Origin: Nocardioides sp. zg-1230
GTDB taxonomy: Bacteria; Actinomycetota; Actinomycetes; Propionibacteriales; Nocardioidaceae
Assembly: GCF_013155335.1 (NCBI RefSeq)
Contig: NZ_JABJQZ010000008.1
Span: forward strand, 62,001 to 126,000
Direction of reading: 5' to 3'
Length of the DNA: 64,000 nucleotides
The notes below the pieces were generated by a model that was not told the DNA's origin, ran no database searches, and saw only the letters and a list, made by a program, of their open reading frames with translations. The stretch's first letter is position 1, and each line of letters begins with the position of its first letter. The position numbers and the translations under genes were made by a program. Below, piece by piece: positions 8,272 to 17,317 of the stretch.

Positions 8272-9195
8272 TCAGAGGGGCACGGCGCGCCGGAGGCGGG
8301 TGAGCACCCCGGCCTCGCGACGGGTGTCCTCGGCCGCCAGCCGAGCCCGCAGCTCGTCCCGCTGGGCGACGAGGCGGTCGGCCCGCTCGCGCTCGCGCGC
8401 GAGGCGGCCCTGCGCCCTCGCGAGGTCGGCGAGCACCGCGTCGAAGGCGGCGGTCAGCCCGGACCCGGCGCCGCCGGCCAGCATCGGGGACGCCGTCCCC
8501 GCTCCCGGGTGCACGACCCACACGACCTCGTGGGGCATCAGCCGGAACCACCGCACGGCCGACTCCCCCACCAGCGCTGGCGGCGTGACCCGCACTGACG
8601 CCAGGCCCGCGTCCGCGAGGCGGGAGTCGAAGTCGTCGCCGTACCACCGCACGTGGTCGTGCTGGCCGAAGCGCCGGACGCGCTCCTCAGGCGTCGCGGA
8701 GGGGTCCTCGTCGGTCGCGACACCCATCTTGATGGGCACCTCGAGCAGCGCGATCCCGCGCGGACTGAGCACCCGCGCGATCTCCCGCATCGCCGCGCAG
8801 TCGTCCGGGACGTGCTCGAGCACGTGGTAGCAGACCAGCAGGTCGACCGAGCCGTCGCGGAGCGGGAGGTGGGTGAGGCTGGCGAGCGCGTCGACGTCGC
8901 GTGCGTCGTACCCGGCGTCCAGGCTCACCCGGCGACGGGCCTCGAGGCGGTGGAGCAGCACCTTCGACTGCCGCGAGGGTGCGATCTCGACCACCGTGTC
9001 GAGGTCGCGCAGCTCCGGCGACAGGACGCCGAGCAGGAGCGAGAGGAAGCGGTGCCGTTCCAGGCTCCCGCACCGGGGGCACTTCGCGTCAGGACGGCCG
9101 TCGGGTCCCGGTCGGAAGCCGCGGGAGACCATCGCCCCGCAGGCTGCGCAGTAGCCCTTGGGGACGTCCTGGCGGGAGCCGGTCACCTCTCGCAC
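8272..9195 (-). CDS. SAM-dependent class I methyltransferase with zinc-ribbon N-terminus and coiled-coil tail
   Basis: A 307-residue methyltransferase of unknown substrate. An N-terminal CAAC...CPRC ribbon (about 16-43) precedes the Rossmann core: VVEIAPS (motif I-like), the YDARDVDALASLTHLPLRDG region and VCYHVLEHVPDD. The last 55 residues are an Arg/Ala/Glu-rich coiled coil ending in a basic patch. Such methyltransferases often sit with polysaccharide glycosyltransferases, and this one lies 1.3 kb from such a pair; a glycan-modifying role is inferred. The GTG start at 9195 is uncertain, and another in-frame GTG lies three codons inside. Compare the similar gene at 17318. Confidence 0.78.
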   Translation of the reverse strand: MREVTGSRQDVPKGYCAACGAMVSRGFRPGPDGRPDAKCPRCGSLERHRFLSLLLGVLSPELRDLDTVVEIAPSRQSKVLLHRLEARRRVSLDAGYDARDVDALASLTHLPLRDGSVDLLVCYHVLEHVPDDCAAMREIARVLSPRGIALLEVPIKMGVATDEDPSATPEERVRRFGQHDHVRWYGDDFDSRLADAGLASVRVTPPALVGESAVRWFRLMPHEVVWVVHPGAGTASPMLAGGAGSGLTAAFDAVLADLARAQGRLARERERADRLVAQRDELRARLAAEDTRREAGVLTRLRRAVPL

Positions 9196-9254
9196 GCTAG
9201 TCCGCGAGCCGGCCGCCGCGAGGCGCCACGCCGGTGGTCACCGGCCTGCCGGGG

Positions 9255-9431
9255 TCAGACGCGGGACTCGGAGTCCTCGAGGGTCGGGAGGGCGTCGACG
9301 CCCTTGCGCATGGCGTCGCCGAGCTGCGGCGCGACCGGCATCTCCTCGCCACGGTGCGGGTAGGCGACGTAGACAGCCACGGCGGCGGCGACGAGCACGC
9401 CGAGGGACATCATCAGGACGATCGCGAGCAC
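9255..9431 (-). CDS. Small single-pass membrane protein, function unknown
   Basis: A 58-residue protein starting at GTG, with GGAGG six bases upstream. Residues 1-24 form one transmembrane helix (LAIVLMMSLGVLVAAAVAVYVA). A short soluble tail follows, with a Pro/Glu segment and an acidic end (LPTLEDSESRV). The topology is probably N-in or signal-anchor. An upstream in-frame start would extend it by 27 Gly/Pro-rich residues but lacks a ribosome binding site. It lies between a methyltransferase and a thioesterase gene in the same orientation. No family is recognised. Confidence 0.6.
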   Translation of the reverse strand: MLAIVLMMSLGVLVAAAVAVYVAYPHRGEEMPVAPQLGDAMRKGVDALPTLEDSESRV

Positions 9432-9534
9432 GGGGTTCCTCCGAGGTGGGCCGGGCGGGTCTCCTCCACGGTGGCACACGACGCGTGACCCTCGTGCATC
9501 GGCGCCTGTCACCGGCGCGTCGGGGTGAGGACGC

Positions 9535-9987
9535 TCACCCCTCGGGGCGGAGAAGGGGTACGACGGCCGCGCGCACGACGTCGGGCATCGGGGTCACCGG
9601 CCGCTCGCCCGCGCCGCGGGAGTTGTCGACGTACACGTGGACGAAGCGTCCCTCTGCGGCCGCCTCGTCGGACGGGCCCTGGAACAGCCCGATCCGGTAG
9701 ACGATCGAGCTCGTCCCCACCTTGTCGACGACGAGCCCCATCTCGATCGGGTCGGGGAAGCCGATCTCGCGGTAGTAGCGGCACCCGGTCTCGGCGACCA
9801 CACCGATCTGCGGCAGCGCGCGCACGTCGACCCCGGTCGCCTCGTAGAGGTAGGCGTTGACGGCGGTGTCGAACAGCTCGTAGTAGGTGGCGTTGTTGAG
9901 GTGGCCGTAGGCGTCGTCGTCGCGCCAGCGCGTGGTGGCGGTGCGCCAGGCGACGTAGTCGGCCCGGGTGGGTACGTCCTGTGCCAC
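9535..9987 (-). CDS. Acyl-CoA thioesterase, hotdog fold (4-hydroxybenzoyl-CoA thioesterase-like)
   Basis: A 150-residue single hotdog-domain protein that probably hydrolyses an acyl-CoA thioester in the cytoplasm. The motif RWRDDDAYGHLNNATYYELF (about 21-40) is the active-site block of the 4HBT family: the D..GH.NN segment includes the catalytic Asp and helix-capping residues. The length is that of single-domain homologues. It begins at GTG overlapping the smc stop codon by one base, so it is co-transcribed with smc. The natural acyl group is not predictable. Confidence 0.85.
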   Translation of the reverse strand: MAQDVPTRADYVAWRTATTRWRDDDAYGHLNNATYYELFDTAVNAYLYEATGVDVRALPQIGVVAETGCRYYREIGFPDPIEMGLVVDKVGTSSIVYRIGLFQGPSDEAAAEGRFVHVYVDNSRGAGERPVTPMPDVVRAAVVPLLRPEG

Positions 9988-12900
9988 TACGCCGACTCCG
10001 CATCACGGAGGCGCTGGCTGATGACGGCGGACACCCCGTCACCGCGCATCGTGACGCCGTAGAGCGCGTCGCCGACCTCCATGGTGCGCTTCTGGTGGGT
10101 GATGACGAGCAGCTGGGAGTTCTCGCGCAGCTCCTCGTAGATCTGGAGCAGGCGGCCGAGGTTGGTGTCGTCGAGCGCCGCCTCGACCTCGTCGAGGATG
10201 TAGAACGGCGACGGCCGGGCCTTGAAGAGCGCCACCAGGAACGCGACCGCGACGAGCGACCGCTCGCCACCGGACAGCAGCGAGAGCCGCTTGACCTTCT
10301 TGCCCGGCGGCCGGGCCTCGACCTCGACGCCGGTGGTGAGCATGTCGCCGGGGTCGGTGAGGACCAGCCGGCCCTCGCCCCCGGGGAAGAGGCGGGCGAA
10401 GGTCTGGTCGAAGGCCTTCTCCACGTCGGCGTAGGCCTCGGTGAAGACCTGCTCCACGCGGGTGTCGACCTCGCGGACGATGTCGAGGAGGTCCTTGCGG
10501 GTTCGCTTGAGGTCCTCGAGCTGCTCGGTGAGGAACTTGTGCCGCTCCTCCATCGCCGAGAACTCCTCCAGCGCGAGCGGGTTGACCCGGCCGAGCATCG
10601 ACAGGGCGCGCTCGGCGGACCGCAGTCGCTTGACCTGCTCCTCGCGCACGAAGGCGGTGGGCTCCGGCGGCTCCTCCCCCTCGGGCACCTCGCCGGTGAA
10701 CGGGATCGGCGTGGTCGGGCCGTAATCGGAGACCAGGCCGTCGGGATCGAGCCCGAGCTCCTCCAGCGCGCGTTCCTCCAGCTGCTCGATGCGCATCTTC
10801 TGCTGGGTGCGGGCCATCTCGTCGCGGTGCACCGAGCTGACGAGCTCGTCGTGCTCGCGACCGAGGTCGCGCAGCCGGGTGCGCACGGCCATGAGCTCCT
10901 GCTCGCTCCCCTGCCGGGACTCCTCCACCGCGGCGCGCTCGTCGGCTGCCAGCATGACCGAGCGCTCGAGCTGGTGGAGGACGACGCGGACGGCGGACGA
11001 CACGGCCTCTGCCGCCCGACCCTCGCGGATCAGCCGCTCGCGGCGCTCGGCGGCGCGGGCGCGCGACTCGCGCTCGGCCTGCGCGGCACGCAGGAGGGAG
11101 TCGGCCCGGCCGTGCAGCGCGCGGGCCCGCTCCTCCGCGGTGCGCAGTGCGAGGCGGGCGTCCATCTCGGCCTGCCGGGCGTCGCGGGCCGCCGCGGCGA
11201 GCCGCTCGCGCTCGGCGGTGTCGGGCTCCTCGTCGGTGACGTCCTGGGCGGCGGCGAGGCGCGCCTCGAGGTCGACGAGACCGGCGAGGGCGGCCTCGCG
11301 GGCCTCCTGCGCGGTGGCGATGGCGCGCTCGAGCCGCTCGGCCTCGCCCTTGGCGGCGCGGGCCTGCGAGCCGTACTGCCCGAGCTCCTCGGCCACCGCG
11401 GCGAGGGTGGCGTCGGACTCGTGCAGCTTGGCCAGGGCGACGTCGACGCGCTTGAGGGCGTCGTGGCGGGCGGCCTCGAGGCGGGAGATCTCGAAGCCGA
11501 GGCGCTCGGCTGAGGCGGTGGCCTCGGCGAGCTTCTCGCCGGCCTCGTCGACGGCCGCCTGGATCTCGATCAGGCTCGGCTGGCTGGTCGAGCCGCCGGC
11601 GGCGAAGTGGGCGCCGAGCAGGTCGCCCTCGCGGGTCACGGCGACGACGTCGGGGAGCTGGGAGACGAGGCCCCGGGCGGTGGGGAGGTCGTCGACGACG
11701 GCGACCTGGTGCAGCAGCCGCGCCAGCGCGGGGCGTACGTCGTCGGGCGCCGACACGACGTCGACGGCGTACGTCGCACCGTCGGGGAGGGTGGGCCAGT
11801 CGCGGTCGGCGGCCGGCGCGCCGCCCAGCAGCATCCCGGCGCGTCCGAGGTCGTCGTGCTTGAGGTGGGCGATCGCCTCGACGGCCGCGCCTGCGTCGGA
11901 GACGACCACCGCGTCGGCGGCGGCGCCGAGGGCGGCGGCGACGGCCGTCTCGTAGCCGTGGTCGACGTCGAGGAGCGCTGCCACCGAGCCCAGCAGGCCA
12001 CCGACCTCGTCGGTCGCGGCGAGAAGGGCCCCGGCGCCGTCCTTGCGGTTGAGCCCGATCTCCAGCGCGTCGCGACGGGCGACGAGGCCAGCGCGCTCGC
12101 GCTCGGCCTGCTGGGCGTCCTCGCGCGCCTTGGCGAGCTGCTCCTCGATCTCGTCGAGCGCGGCCACCGCGTCCTCGTGCTCGGAGTCGAGGCCCTCCTC
12201 GCCGGCGTCGAGGCCCGCGACCCGGGTCTCGAGCGCGGTGAAGTCGCGCTGCGCCCGATCGGCGCGCGTGACGGCGTCCTCACGGGCGTCGGTGAGCCGC
12301 TGGATCTCGGCGTCGGCCGCCTCCGAGCGGGACGTGAGCGCGTTGACCTGCCCGGTGAGCCGGGCGAGCCCCTCGCGCCGGTCGGCGGCAGCGCGCTGCA
12401 GACCGGCGACGCGCTTGTCCTCCTCGGCCGCGGCCTCCTCGGCCGCGCGCTTGGCGACCACGGCGGCGTCGAGGGACGCGCGCTGCTGCTCGACCTGCTC
12501 GGCGATCTCGGCCTCCTGGCGGCGCACCCGCTCGGCCTGCGCCTCCAGGTCGTCGGGGTCGCGGCCGGAGTCGACGGTGTCGCCCTCGGCTGCCCCTGCC
12601 GCGTTGCGGATGCGCTCGTCGGCCAGCGAGGCGGTGCCGCGCAACCGCTCCTTCAGGCCGGACAGGGCGAACCAGGTCTCCTGCGCCGCGGCCAGTCGGG
12701 GCAGGTCGTCGCGCAGGGCCGCCTCGAGGCGGGCCTCCTGCTCGCGGCCGGCGGTGATCGCGGCCTCCACCTCCTCGCGACGCTCGAGAAGCACCGACTC
12801 GTCGGCGAGCTCGGACTCGAGCGCCGTGCGCGCCGTGACCAGGTCGTCGGCGAGCAGGCGGGCGCGGGCGTCGCGCACGTCGGCCTGCACGGTCTGCGCC

Positions 12901-13541
12901 TGGCGGGCGACCTCGGCCTGGCGCCCCAGCGGCTTGAGCTGCCGACGGATCTCCGACAGCAGGTCGGCGAGGCGGGTGAGGTTGCCGTCGGTCGCGTCGA
13001 GCTTGCGGAGCGCCTTCTCCTTGCGCTTGCGGTGCTTGAGGACGCCGGCGGCCTCCTCGATGAAGCCGCGGCGGTCCTCCGGGGTGGCGTGCAGGATCGA
13101 GTCGAGCTGGCCCTGGCCGACGATCACGTGCATCTCACGGCCGATGCCGGAGTCGCTGAGCAGCTCCTGCACGTCGAGCAGCCGGCAGCCCTGTCCGTTG
13201 ATGGCGTACTCCGAGCCGCCGTTGCGGAACATCGTGCGGCTGATGGTGACCTCGGCGTAGTCGATCGGCAGCGCACCGTCGGAGTTGTCGATGGTCAGCT
13301 GCACCTCGGCGCGCCCCAGCGGCGGACGGCCGGACGTGCCGGCGAAGATGACGTCCTCCATCTTGCCGCCGCGCAGGCTCTTGGCGCCCTGCTCGCCCAT
13401 GACCCAGGCCAGCGCGTCGACCACGTTGGACTTGCCCGACCCGTTGGGGCCGACGATGCAGGTGATGCCCGGCTCGAGCTGCATCGTCGTCGAGGACGCG
13501 AAGGACTTGAACCCCTTGAGGGTCAGGCTCTTCAGGTACAA
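9987..13541 (-). CDS. smc: Chromosome segregation ATPase SMC
   Basis: SMC with ScpAB condenses and aligns newly replicated chromosome arms. At 1184 residues it is full length. Head motifs are present: Walker A GPNGSGKSNVVDAL near residue 32, signature LSGGERSLVAVAFL and Walker B FYILDEVEAALDD near the C-terminus. Two long coiled-coil arms (about 165-500 and 670-1000, rich in Glu/Arg/Ala) flank the hinge around 510-665. The start is a TTG supported by GAGGAG at good spacing and by the family N-terminus YLKSLTLKGFKSF. The gene lies in the conserved mutM-smc-ftsY neighbourhood. Confidence 0.98.
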   Translation of the reverse strand: MYLKSLTLKGFKSFASSTTMQLEPGITCIVGPNGSGKSNVVDALAWVMGEQGAKSLRGGKMEDVIFAGTSGRPPLGRAEVQLTIDNSDGALPIDYAEVTISRTMFRNGGSEYAINGQGCRLLDVQELLSDSGIGREMHVIVGQGQLDSILHATPEDRRGFIEEAAGVLKHRKRKEKALRKLDATDGNLTRLADLLSEIRRQLKPLGRQAEVARQAQTVQADVRDARARLLADDLVTARTALESELADESVLLERREEVEAAITAGREQEARLEAALRDDLPRLAAAQETWFALSGLKERLRGTASLADERIRNAAGAAEGDTVDSGRDPDDLEAQAERVRRQEAEIAEQVEQQRASLDAAVVAKRAAEEAAAEEDKRVAGLQRAAADRREGLARLTGQVNALTSRSEAADAEIQRLTDAREDAVTRADRAQRDFTALETRVAGLDAGEEGLDSEHEDAVAALDEIEEQLAKAREDAQQAERERAGLVARRDALEIGLNRKDGAGALLAATDEVGGLLGSVAALLDVDHGYETAVAAALGAAADAVVVSDAGAAVEAIAHLKHDDLGRAGMLLGGAPAADRDWPTLPDGATYAVDVVSAPDDVRPALARLLHQVAVVDDLPTARGLVSQLPDVVAVTREGDLLGAHFAAGGSTSQPSLIEIQAAVDEAGEKLAEATASAERLGFEISRLEAARHDALKRVDVALAKLHESDATLAAVAEELGQYGSQARAAKGEAERLERAIATAQEAREAALAGLVDLEARLAAAQDVTDEEPDTAERERLAAAARDARQAEMDARLALRTAEERARALHGRADSLLRAAQAERESRARAAERRERLIREGRAAEAVSSAVRVVLHQLERSVMLAADERAAVEESRQGSEQELMAVRTRLRDLGREHDELVSSVHRDEMARTQQKMRIEQLEERALEELGLDPDGLVSDYGPTTPIPFTGEVPEGEEPPEPTAFVREEQVKRLRSAERALSMLGRVNPLALEEFSAMEERHKFLTEQLEDLKRTRKDLLDIVREVDTRVEQVFTEAYADVEKAFDQTFARLFPGGEGRLVLTDPGDMLTTGVEVEARPPGKKVKRLSLLSGGERSLVAVAFLVALFKARPSPFYILDEVEAALDDTNLGRLLQIYEELRENSQLLVITHQKRTMEVGDALYGVTMRGDGVSAVISQRLRDAESA

Positions 13542-13667
13542 CGCGGGCTCCTCACCGGTCGAGAGACGGCCACTGACAACTGGGGAAGCTCAGCGCGGCT
13601 CACCCTACGACACCGGTCGCTGCCGGAGGCCGTTGCACGCGGCGTGGCACCACGCCATGCTGGGGCG

Positions 13668-14294
13668 ATGCGGAGCCCGCTGATCGTCCTGGCCGTCCTC
13701 GCCGTGCTGCTCGCGCCCTCCCCGGTCGTCGCCGCGCCGGCACCGCCCGAGCCGCTGACGCGCCAGCAGCTGCTGACGCTCGAGGACTACGTCGTCGTCT
13801 ACCCCGACGTGCGCAACCCGTCGCGCGGCGTCCACCGCTCGCCCGTCTTCGCCCCGCGCGGCTGTGACGACCAGGGTGTCGCGGTGCGCGGCAGCAGCCG
13901 GATCCAGGGTGGTCTGTCGGTCACGAGCAGGCGCCGGTCGGTGTCGCTGATCGACCAGAACCTCGTCCGCTTCGACTCCGTGCGTCAGGCCCGCGACCTC
14001 GTGAAGCGCTACCGCGACTTCAGCAAGCGGTGCGTGGGTGACGTGGACACCGACGACGGCGAGGGCGGCGACGTGCTCCTGAAGAACCGGGCGTGGTTCC
14101 CGCCGGTCGTCGGCGACGAGTCCGCCGGGATGCTGATCGGCTGGTTCTCGCGGGGCGCGGTCGACTGGCGCCGCGTGCTGGTGGTGCGCACCGGCCGCAC
14201 CGTGTCGGTGCTCGACGTGAGCTTCACCGACGTACGTCCCCCGCAGCGCGGTGTGCTCGCCCTGGGCCGGCTCGCGGTCGACCGCGTGCGCTGA
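13668..14294 (+). CDS. Secreted protein of unknown function
   Basis: A 208-residue protein with a clear signal peptide (MRSPLIVLAVLAVLLAPSPVVA, cleaved near residue 23-25). The mature part has two cysteines (RGCDDQG and SKRCVGD) that could form a disulfide. Its Asp/Val/Arg-rich beta pattern loosely recalls the extracellular sensor domains of actinobacterial PknH-like proteins. It has no other recognisable motif, membrane anchor or lipobox. It is transcribed away from smc and converges on the acetyltransferase gene with a 6-bp gap. Only this terminal part of a much longer open frame is likely real, because the preceding part is antisense to smc. Confidence 0.65.
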   Translation: MRSPLIVLAVLAVLLAPSPVVAAPAPPEPLTRQQLLTLEDYVVVYPDVRNPSRGVHRSPVFAPRGCDDQGVAVRGSSRIQGGLSVTSRRRSVSLIDQNLVRFDSVRQARDLVKRYRDFSKRCVGDVDTDDGEGGDVLLKNRAWFPPVVGDESAGMLIGWFSRGAVDWRRVLVVRTGRTVSVLDVSFTDVRPPQRGVLALGRLAVDRVR

Positions 14295-14300
14295 CCGGGC

Positions 14301-14771
14301 TCAGAGCTCGCGCCTCATCTGCTGGGCCGTGACCGCGTAGCCGGACGCCTCGTAGAGCCGGATCGCGGCGGTGTTGTCGCCGAACACGTTGAGCGCCATC
14401 GACGTGGCGCCGAGGTCGCGGGCGGCGGCGTGCAGGGCGTCGAGCAGCTCGCGGCCCAGGCCGCGTCCGCGGTGGTCGGCGTCGAGGCTGATGTCGTAGA
14501 TCCAGGCCGAGACACCCGAGGCACGCTGCCGCAGCTCGATCCACCCCATGCCGACAGCCTGGTCGTCCACCACCGCGGTCCACAGGTGCATGTCCGTGCT
14601 CGCGAGGCCGTCGGGGAGCAGCTGGGCGAACTCCCCCGCCGACTGCGCCATGGCGGCCTCGAGGTCGAGGTCGCGCGACTTCGCGATGTCCGCGGCGTAG
14701 TCCCGCACCGACTGGGCGCGCCAGGCGTCGTACTCCTCCTGCATCATCGGACGCAACGACAGGTCAGGCAC
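14301..14771 (-). CDS. GNAT-family N-acetyltransferase
   Basis: A 156-residue GNAT-fold acetyltransferase that transfers acetyl from acetyl-CoA to an unknown amine. The acetyl-CoA-binding motif A, DADHRGRGLGRELLDALH (about 97-114), fits the R/Q-x-x-G-x-G/A signature. The terminal ALNVFGDNTAAIRLYEASGY is the usual GNAT motif B. The N-terminal third (EEYDAWRAQSVRDYAADIAKS) is typical of small-molecule GNATs. It starts at GTG and overlaps the 3' end of the upstream aminotransferase gene by 8 bp, so the two are coupled. An internal ATG at about 14747 is a possible alternative start. Confidence 0.85.
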   Translation of the reverse strand: MPDLSLRPMMQEEYDAWRAQSVRDYAADIAKSRDLDLEAAMAQSAGEFAQLLPDGLASTDMHLWTAVVDDQAVGMGWIELRQRASGVSAWIYDISLDADHRGRGLGRELLDALHAAARDLGATSMALNVFGDNTAAIRLYEASGYAVTAQQMRREL

Positions 14772-15858
14772 GGTCGAGGACGTCCTCCAGCGCCGCCAGC
14801 ACGAGGAGCACGGCGTCGGGGCGGGCGTTGCGGCCCATGAGGCCGATGCGCCACACGCTGGTGGCGTGCTCCCCCGCGCCTGCGCCGATCTCGATGCCGT
14901 GGCGCTCGAGCAGCTCCTTGCGCACGCCGGCGGAGTCCACGCCGTCGGGCACCCGGACCGTGGTGAGCTCCGGCAGACGGCTCCCCTCGGCGGCGAAGAG
15001 CTCGAGGCCCATCTCCTGCAGGCCCGCCTGCAGCGTGTCGCCCGCCTCCTGGTGGCGCGCCCACACGGCGTCGAGGCCCTCGTCGAGGATCCGGGTCAGG
15101 CCGCCGTGGAGGCTGGCGACCATCGCGGTGGGCGCGGTGTGGTGGTAGGTGCGCTGCCCGCCCTTGACGCCCGCCTCGCCGACGTAGCCGCCGAGCATGC
15201 CGAGGTCGAGGTACCACGAGCGCGGCTTCTCGACGCGGCGCTCGAAGGCACGGTCGTTGATGGTGAACGGCGCCAGGCCGGGCGCGACGCCCAGGCACTT
15301 CTGCGTGCCGGCGTAGCCGATGTCGACACCCCAGTCGTCGGCGCGCAGCTCGATGCCGCCGATCGAGGTGACCGCGTCGGTGAGGAGCAGGGCGTCGCCC
15401 TTGCCGGCTCCGAGCGCGGCGATGTCGGAGCGGACGCCGGTCGACGTCTCGGCGTGGACGGCAGCGATGATGGCGGGCGACGGGTGCGCGGACAGGACGC
15501 GGTCGACATCGACCGGCTGGCCCCAGTCGTGCTCGACCGCGACGACCTCGGCGCCGCAGCGGGCGGCGACGTCGGTCATCCGCTGGCCGAAGAGTCCGTT
15601 GACCGCGACCACGACGACGTCGCCGGGGTGGACGGTGTTGACGAACGCCGCCTCCATGCCTGCCGAGCCCGTGGCACTGAGCGGCAGCGTGCGCGCGTTG
15701 TCGGTGCCCCAGACCGTGCGGAGCATGTCGCAGGTCTCGTCCATGATCCGGAGGAACTCCGGGTCGAGGTGCCCGAGCAGCGGCTCGGCCAGGGCACGGG
15801 TGGCCTCCGGGTAGGGGTTGGAGGGGCCCGGACCGAAGAGGTGGCGCTCGCGGATCAT
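14764..15858 (-). CDS. Alanine/serine-glyoxylate-type class V aminotransferase
   Basis: A 364-residue PLP enzyme of the AGXT/SGAT group, which transfers an amino group from Ala or Ser to glyoxylate. Family features are FGPGPSNPYPEATRAL at the N-terminus, TGSAGMEAAFVNTV in the cofactor loop, and the Schiff-base lysine in GYAGTQKCLGVAPGL at about 190. The ATG fits the standard N-terminus. It lies 38 bp downstream of a GlcD-like FAD oxidase in the same orientation; that enzyme could supply glyoxylate from glycolate, making a glyoxylate-to-glycine path likely. Distinguishing Ala from Ser donor is not possible here. Confidence 0.9.
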   Translation of the reverse strand: MIRERHLFGPGPSNPYPEATRALAEPLLGHLDPEFLRIMDETCDMLRTVWGTDNARTLPLSATGSAGMEAAFVNTVHPGDVVVVAVNGLFGQRMTDVAARCGAEVVAVEHDWGQPVDVDRVLSAHPSPAIIAAVHAETSTGVRSDIAALGAGKGDALLLTDAVTSIGGIELRADDWGVDIGYAGTQKCLGVAPGLAPFTINDRAFERRVEKPRSWYLDLGMLGGYVGEAGVKGGQRTYHHTAPTAMVASLHGGLTRILDEGLDAVWARHQEAGDTLQAGLQEMGLELFAAEGSRLPELTTVRVPDGVDSAGVRKELLERHGIEIGAGAGEHATSVWRIGLMGRNARPDAVLLVLAALEDVLDRA

Positions 15859-15896
15859 GAAGCCGACCGTAGACCCACCCCGGCAGCCGATGGGCT

Positions 15897-17258
15897 TCAC
15901 AGGACGGCCCCGGGGTTGAGGATGCCGGCCGGGTCGAGTGCGTCCTTGATCCGTCTCGACAGCGCCATCACGTCCTCTCCGAGCTGGTCGGGCAGCGCCG
16001 ACTTCTTGGTGCGACCCACGCCGTGCTCCCCGGTGATGGTGCCGCCGAGGCGGATGGCGGCCTGGAGGATGTCCTCGAAGGCAGCGCGCGCCCGGCGCTC
16101 GGAGTCCGCGTCGGCGGCGTCGTAGACGATGATCGGGTGGGTGTTGCCGTCGCCGGCGTGGGCGACGGTCGGGATCTCGACGTCGTGCCGCGCGGCGATC
16201 TCGGTCACCGCGGCCAGCAGGTCCGGGAGCAGCGGCACCGCCGCCCCGACGTCCTCGAGCAGCAGGCTGCCGCGGGCCTCGACCGCCGGGAACGCCATGC
16301 GCCGGGCCTCGACGAACATCTCGCCCTCGGCCGGGTCGTCGGTGAGGACGACCTCGGTCGCCCCGGCCGCGACGCAGGCCGCCTCCACGGCCGCGATCTC
16401 GGCGACGCGGGCATCGCCCGGGGCGTCGGACTGCACGACCAGCAGTGCCCCCGCCGTCCGGTCGAGACCACGCGGTGAGAAGTCCTCGACGGCGTTGATC
16501 GTGGCCCGGTCCATCAGCTCCATCATCGAGGGCCGCAGCGTACGGCGTACGGCGACGACGGCCTCGGCCGCAGCCACCACCGAGGCGAACGACGCCACGA
16601 GCGTCGCGGGCGGGAGGGGCAGTGGGACCAGGCGAAGGATCGCCCGTGTGACGATGCCGAGCGTGCCCTCCGACCCCACGAAGAGCTTGAGCAGCGAGAG
16701 ACCGGCGACGTCCTTGATCCGCTTGCCGCCGAGGGTGATGAGCGTGCCGTCTGCGAGGACCACGTCGAGGCCGAGGACGTAGTCGGTGGTGACGCCGTAC
16801 TTCACGCAGCACAGGCCACCGGCGTTGGTGGCGACGTTGCCGCCGATCGAGCAGATCTCGTACGACGACGGGTCAGGCGGGTACCAGAGGCCGTGCTCAC
16901 GCGAAGCGGCCTTCACCTCGGCGTTGAAGGCACCCGGCTCGACGAGGGCGACCTGGCAGTCGGTGTCGATCTCGATCGCCCGCATCCGCTCGAGGCTGAG
17001 CACGATGCCGCCGTCGACGGCGCTGGCACCTCCCGACAGGCCCGACCCGGCACCGCGCGGCACGACCGGCACGCCGTGCGCGGCCGCCCACCGCACCGCG
17101 ACCTGCACCTGGACGGCGTCCTCGGCGCGCACGACCGCGACCGGGGTGCCGGCACCGGTGTCGCGCGACCAGTCGTGGCGGTAGGTGTCGACGGTGGCCG
17201 GGTCGGTCGCCACGACACCTTCCGGCAGGGACTCCACGAGCTCGGCGAGGGCATCCAC
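15897..17258 (-). CDS. FAD-binding oxidase, glycolate/lactate oxidase GlcD-like
   Basis: A flavoprotein of about 453 residues that oxidises a 2-hydroxyacid, such as glycolate or D-lactate. The FAD-binding_4 (PCMH) domain shows PRGAGSGLSGGASA near residue 67 and NVATNAGGLCCVKYG near 142. The FAD-oxidase C-terminal domain ends with the conserved TGEHGVGRTKK. GTG at 17258 is preferred because upstream starts run into the divergent methyltransferase gene; no strong ribosome binding site is visible. It precedes the glyoxylate aminotransferase, which supports glycolate as substrate. GlcE and GlcF partners are absent, as in single-subunit homologues. Confidence 0.88.
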   Translation of the reverse strand: MDALAELVESLPEGVVATDPATVDTYRHDWSRDTGAGTPVAVVRAEDAVQVQVAVRWAAAHGVPVVPRGAGSGLSGGASAVDGGIVLSLERMRAIEIDTDCQVALVEPGAFNAEVKAASREHGLWYPPDPSSYEICSIGGNVATNAGGLCCVKYGVTTDYVLGLDVVLADGTLITLGGKRIKDVAGLSLLKLFVGSEGTLGIVTRAILRLVPLPLPPATLVASFASVVAAAEAVVAVRRTLRPSMMELMDRATINAVEDFSPRGLDRTAGALLVVQSDAPGDARVAEIAAVEAACVAAGATEVVLTDDPAEGEMFVEARRMAFPAVEARGSLLLEDVGAAVPLLPDLLAAVTEIAARHDVEIPTVAHAGDGNTHPIIVYDAADADSERRARAAFEDILQAAIRLGGTITGEHGVGRTKKSALPDQLGEDVMALSRRIKDALDPAGILNPGAVL

Positions 17259-17317
17259 GCGCCCATCGTGGCACGCCGTGCGGGGACCGGGACCCCGACG
17301 ACCTAGGGTCGGCAGGC

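Noticed and set aside
11607..13667. Long plus-strand frame running into the secreted-protein gene
   Set aside because: It is antisense to smc; only the part from the ATG at 13668 with a signal peptide looks coding.
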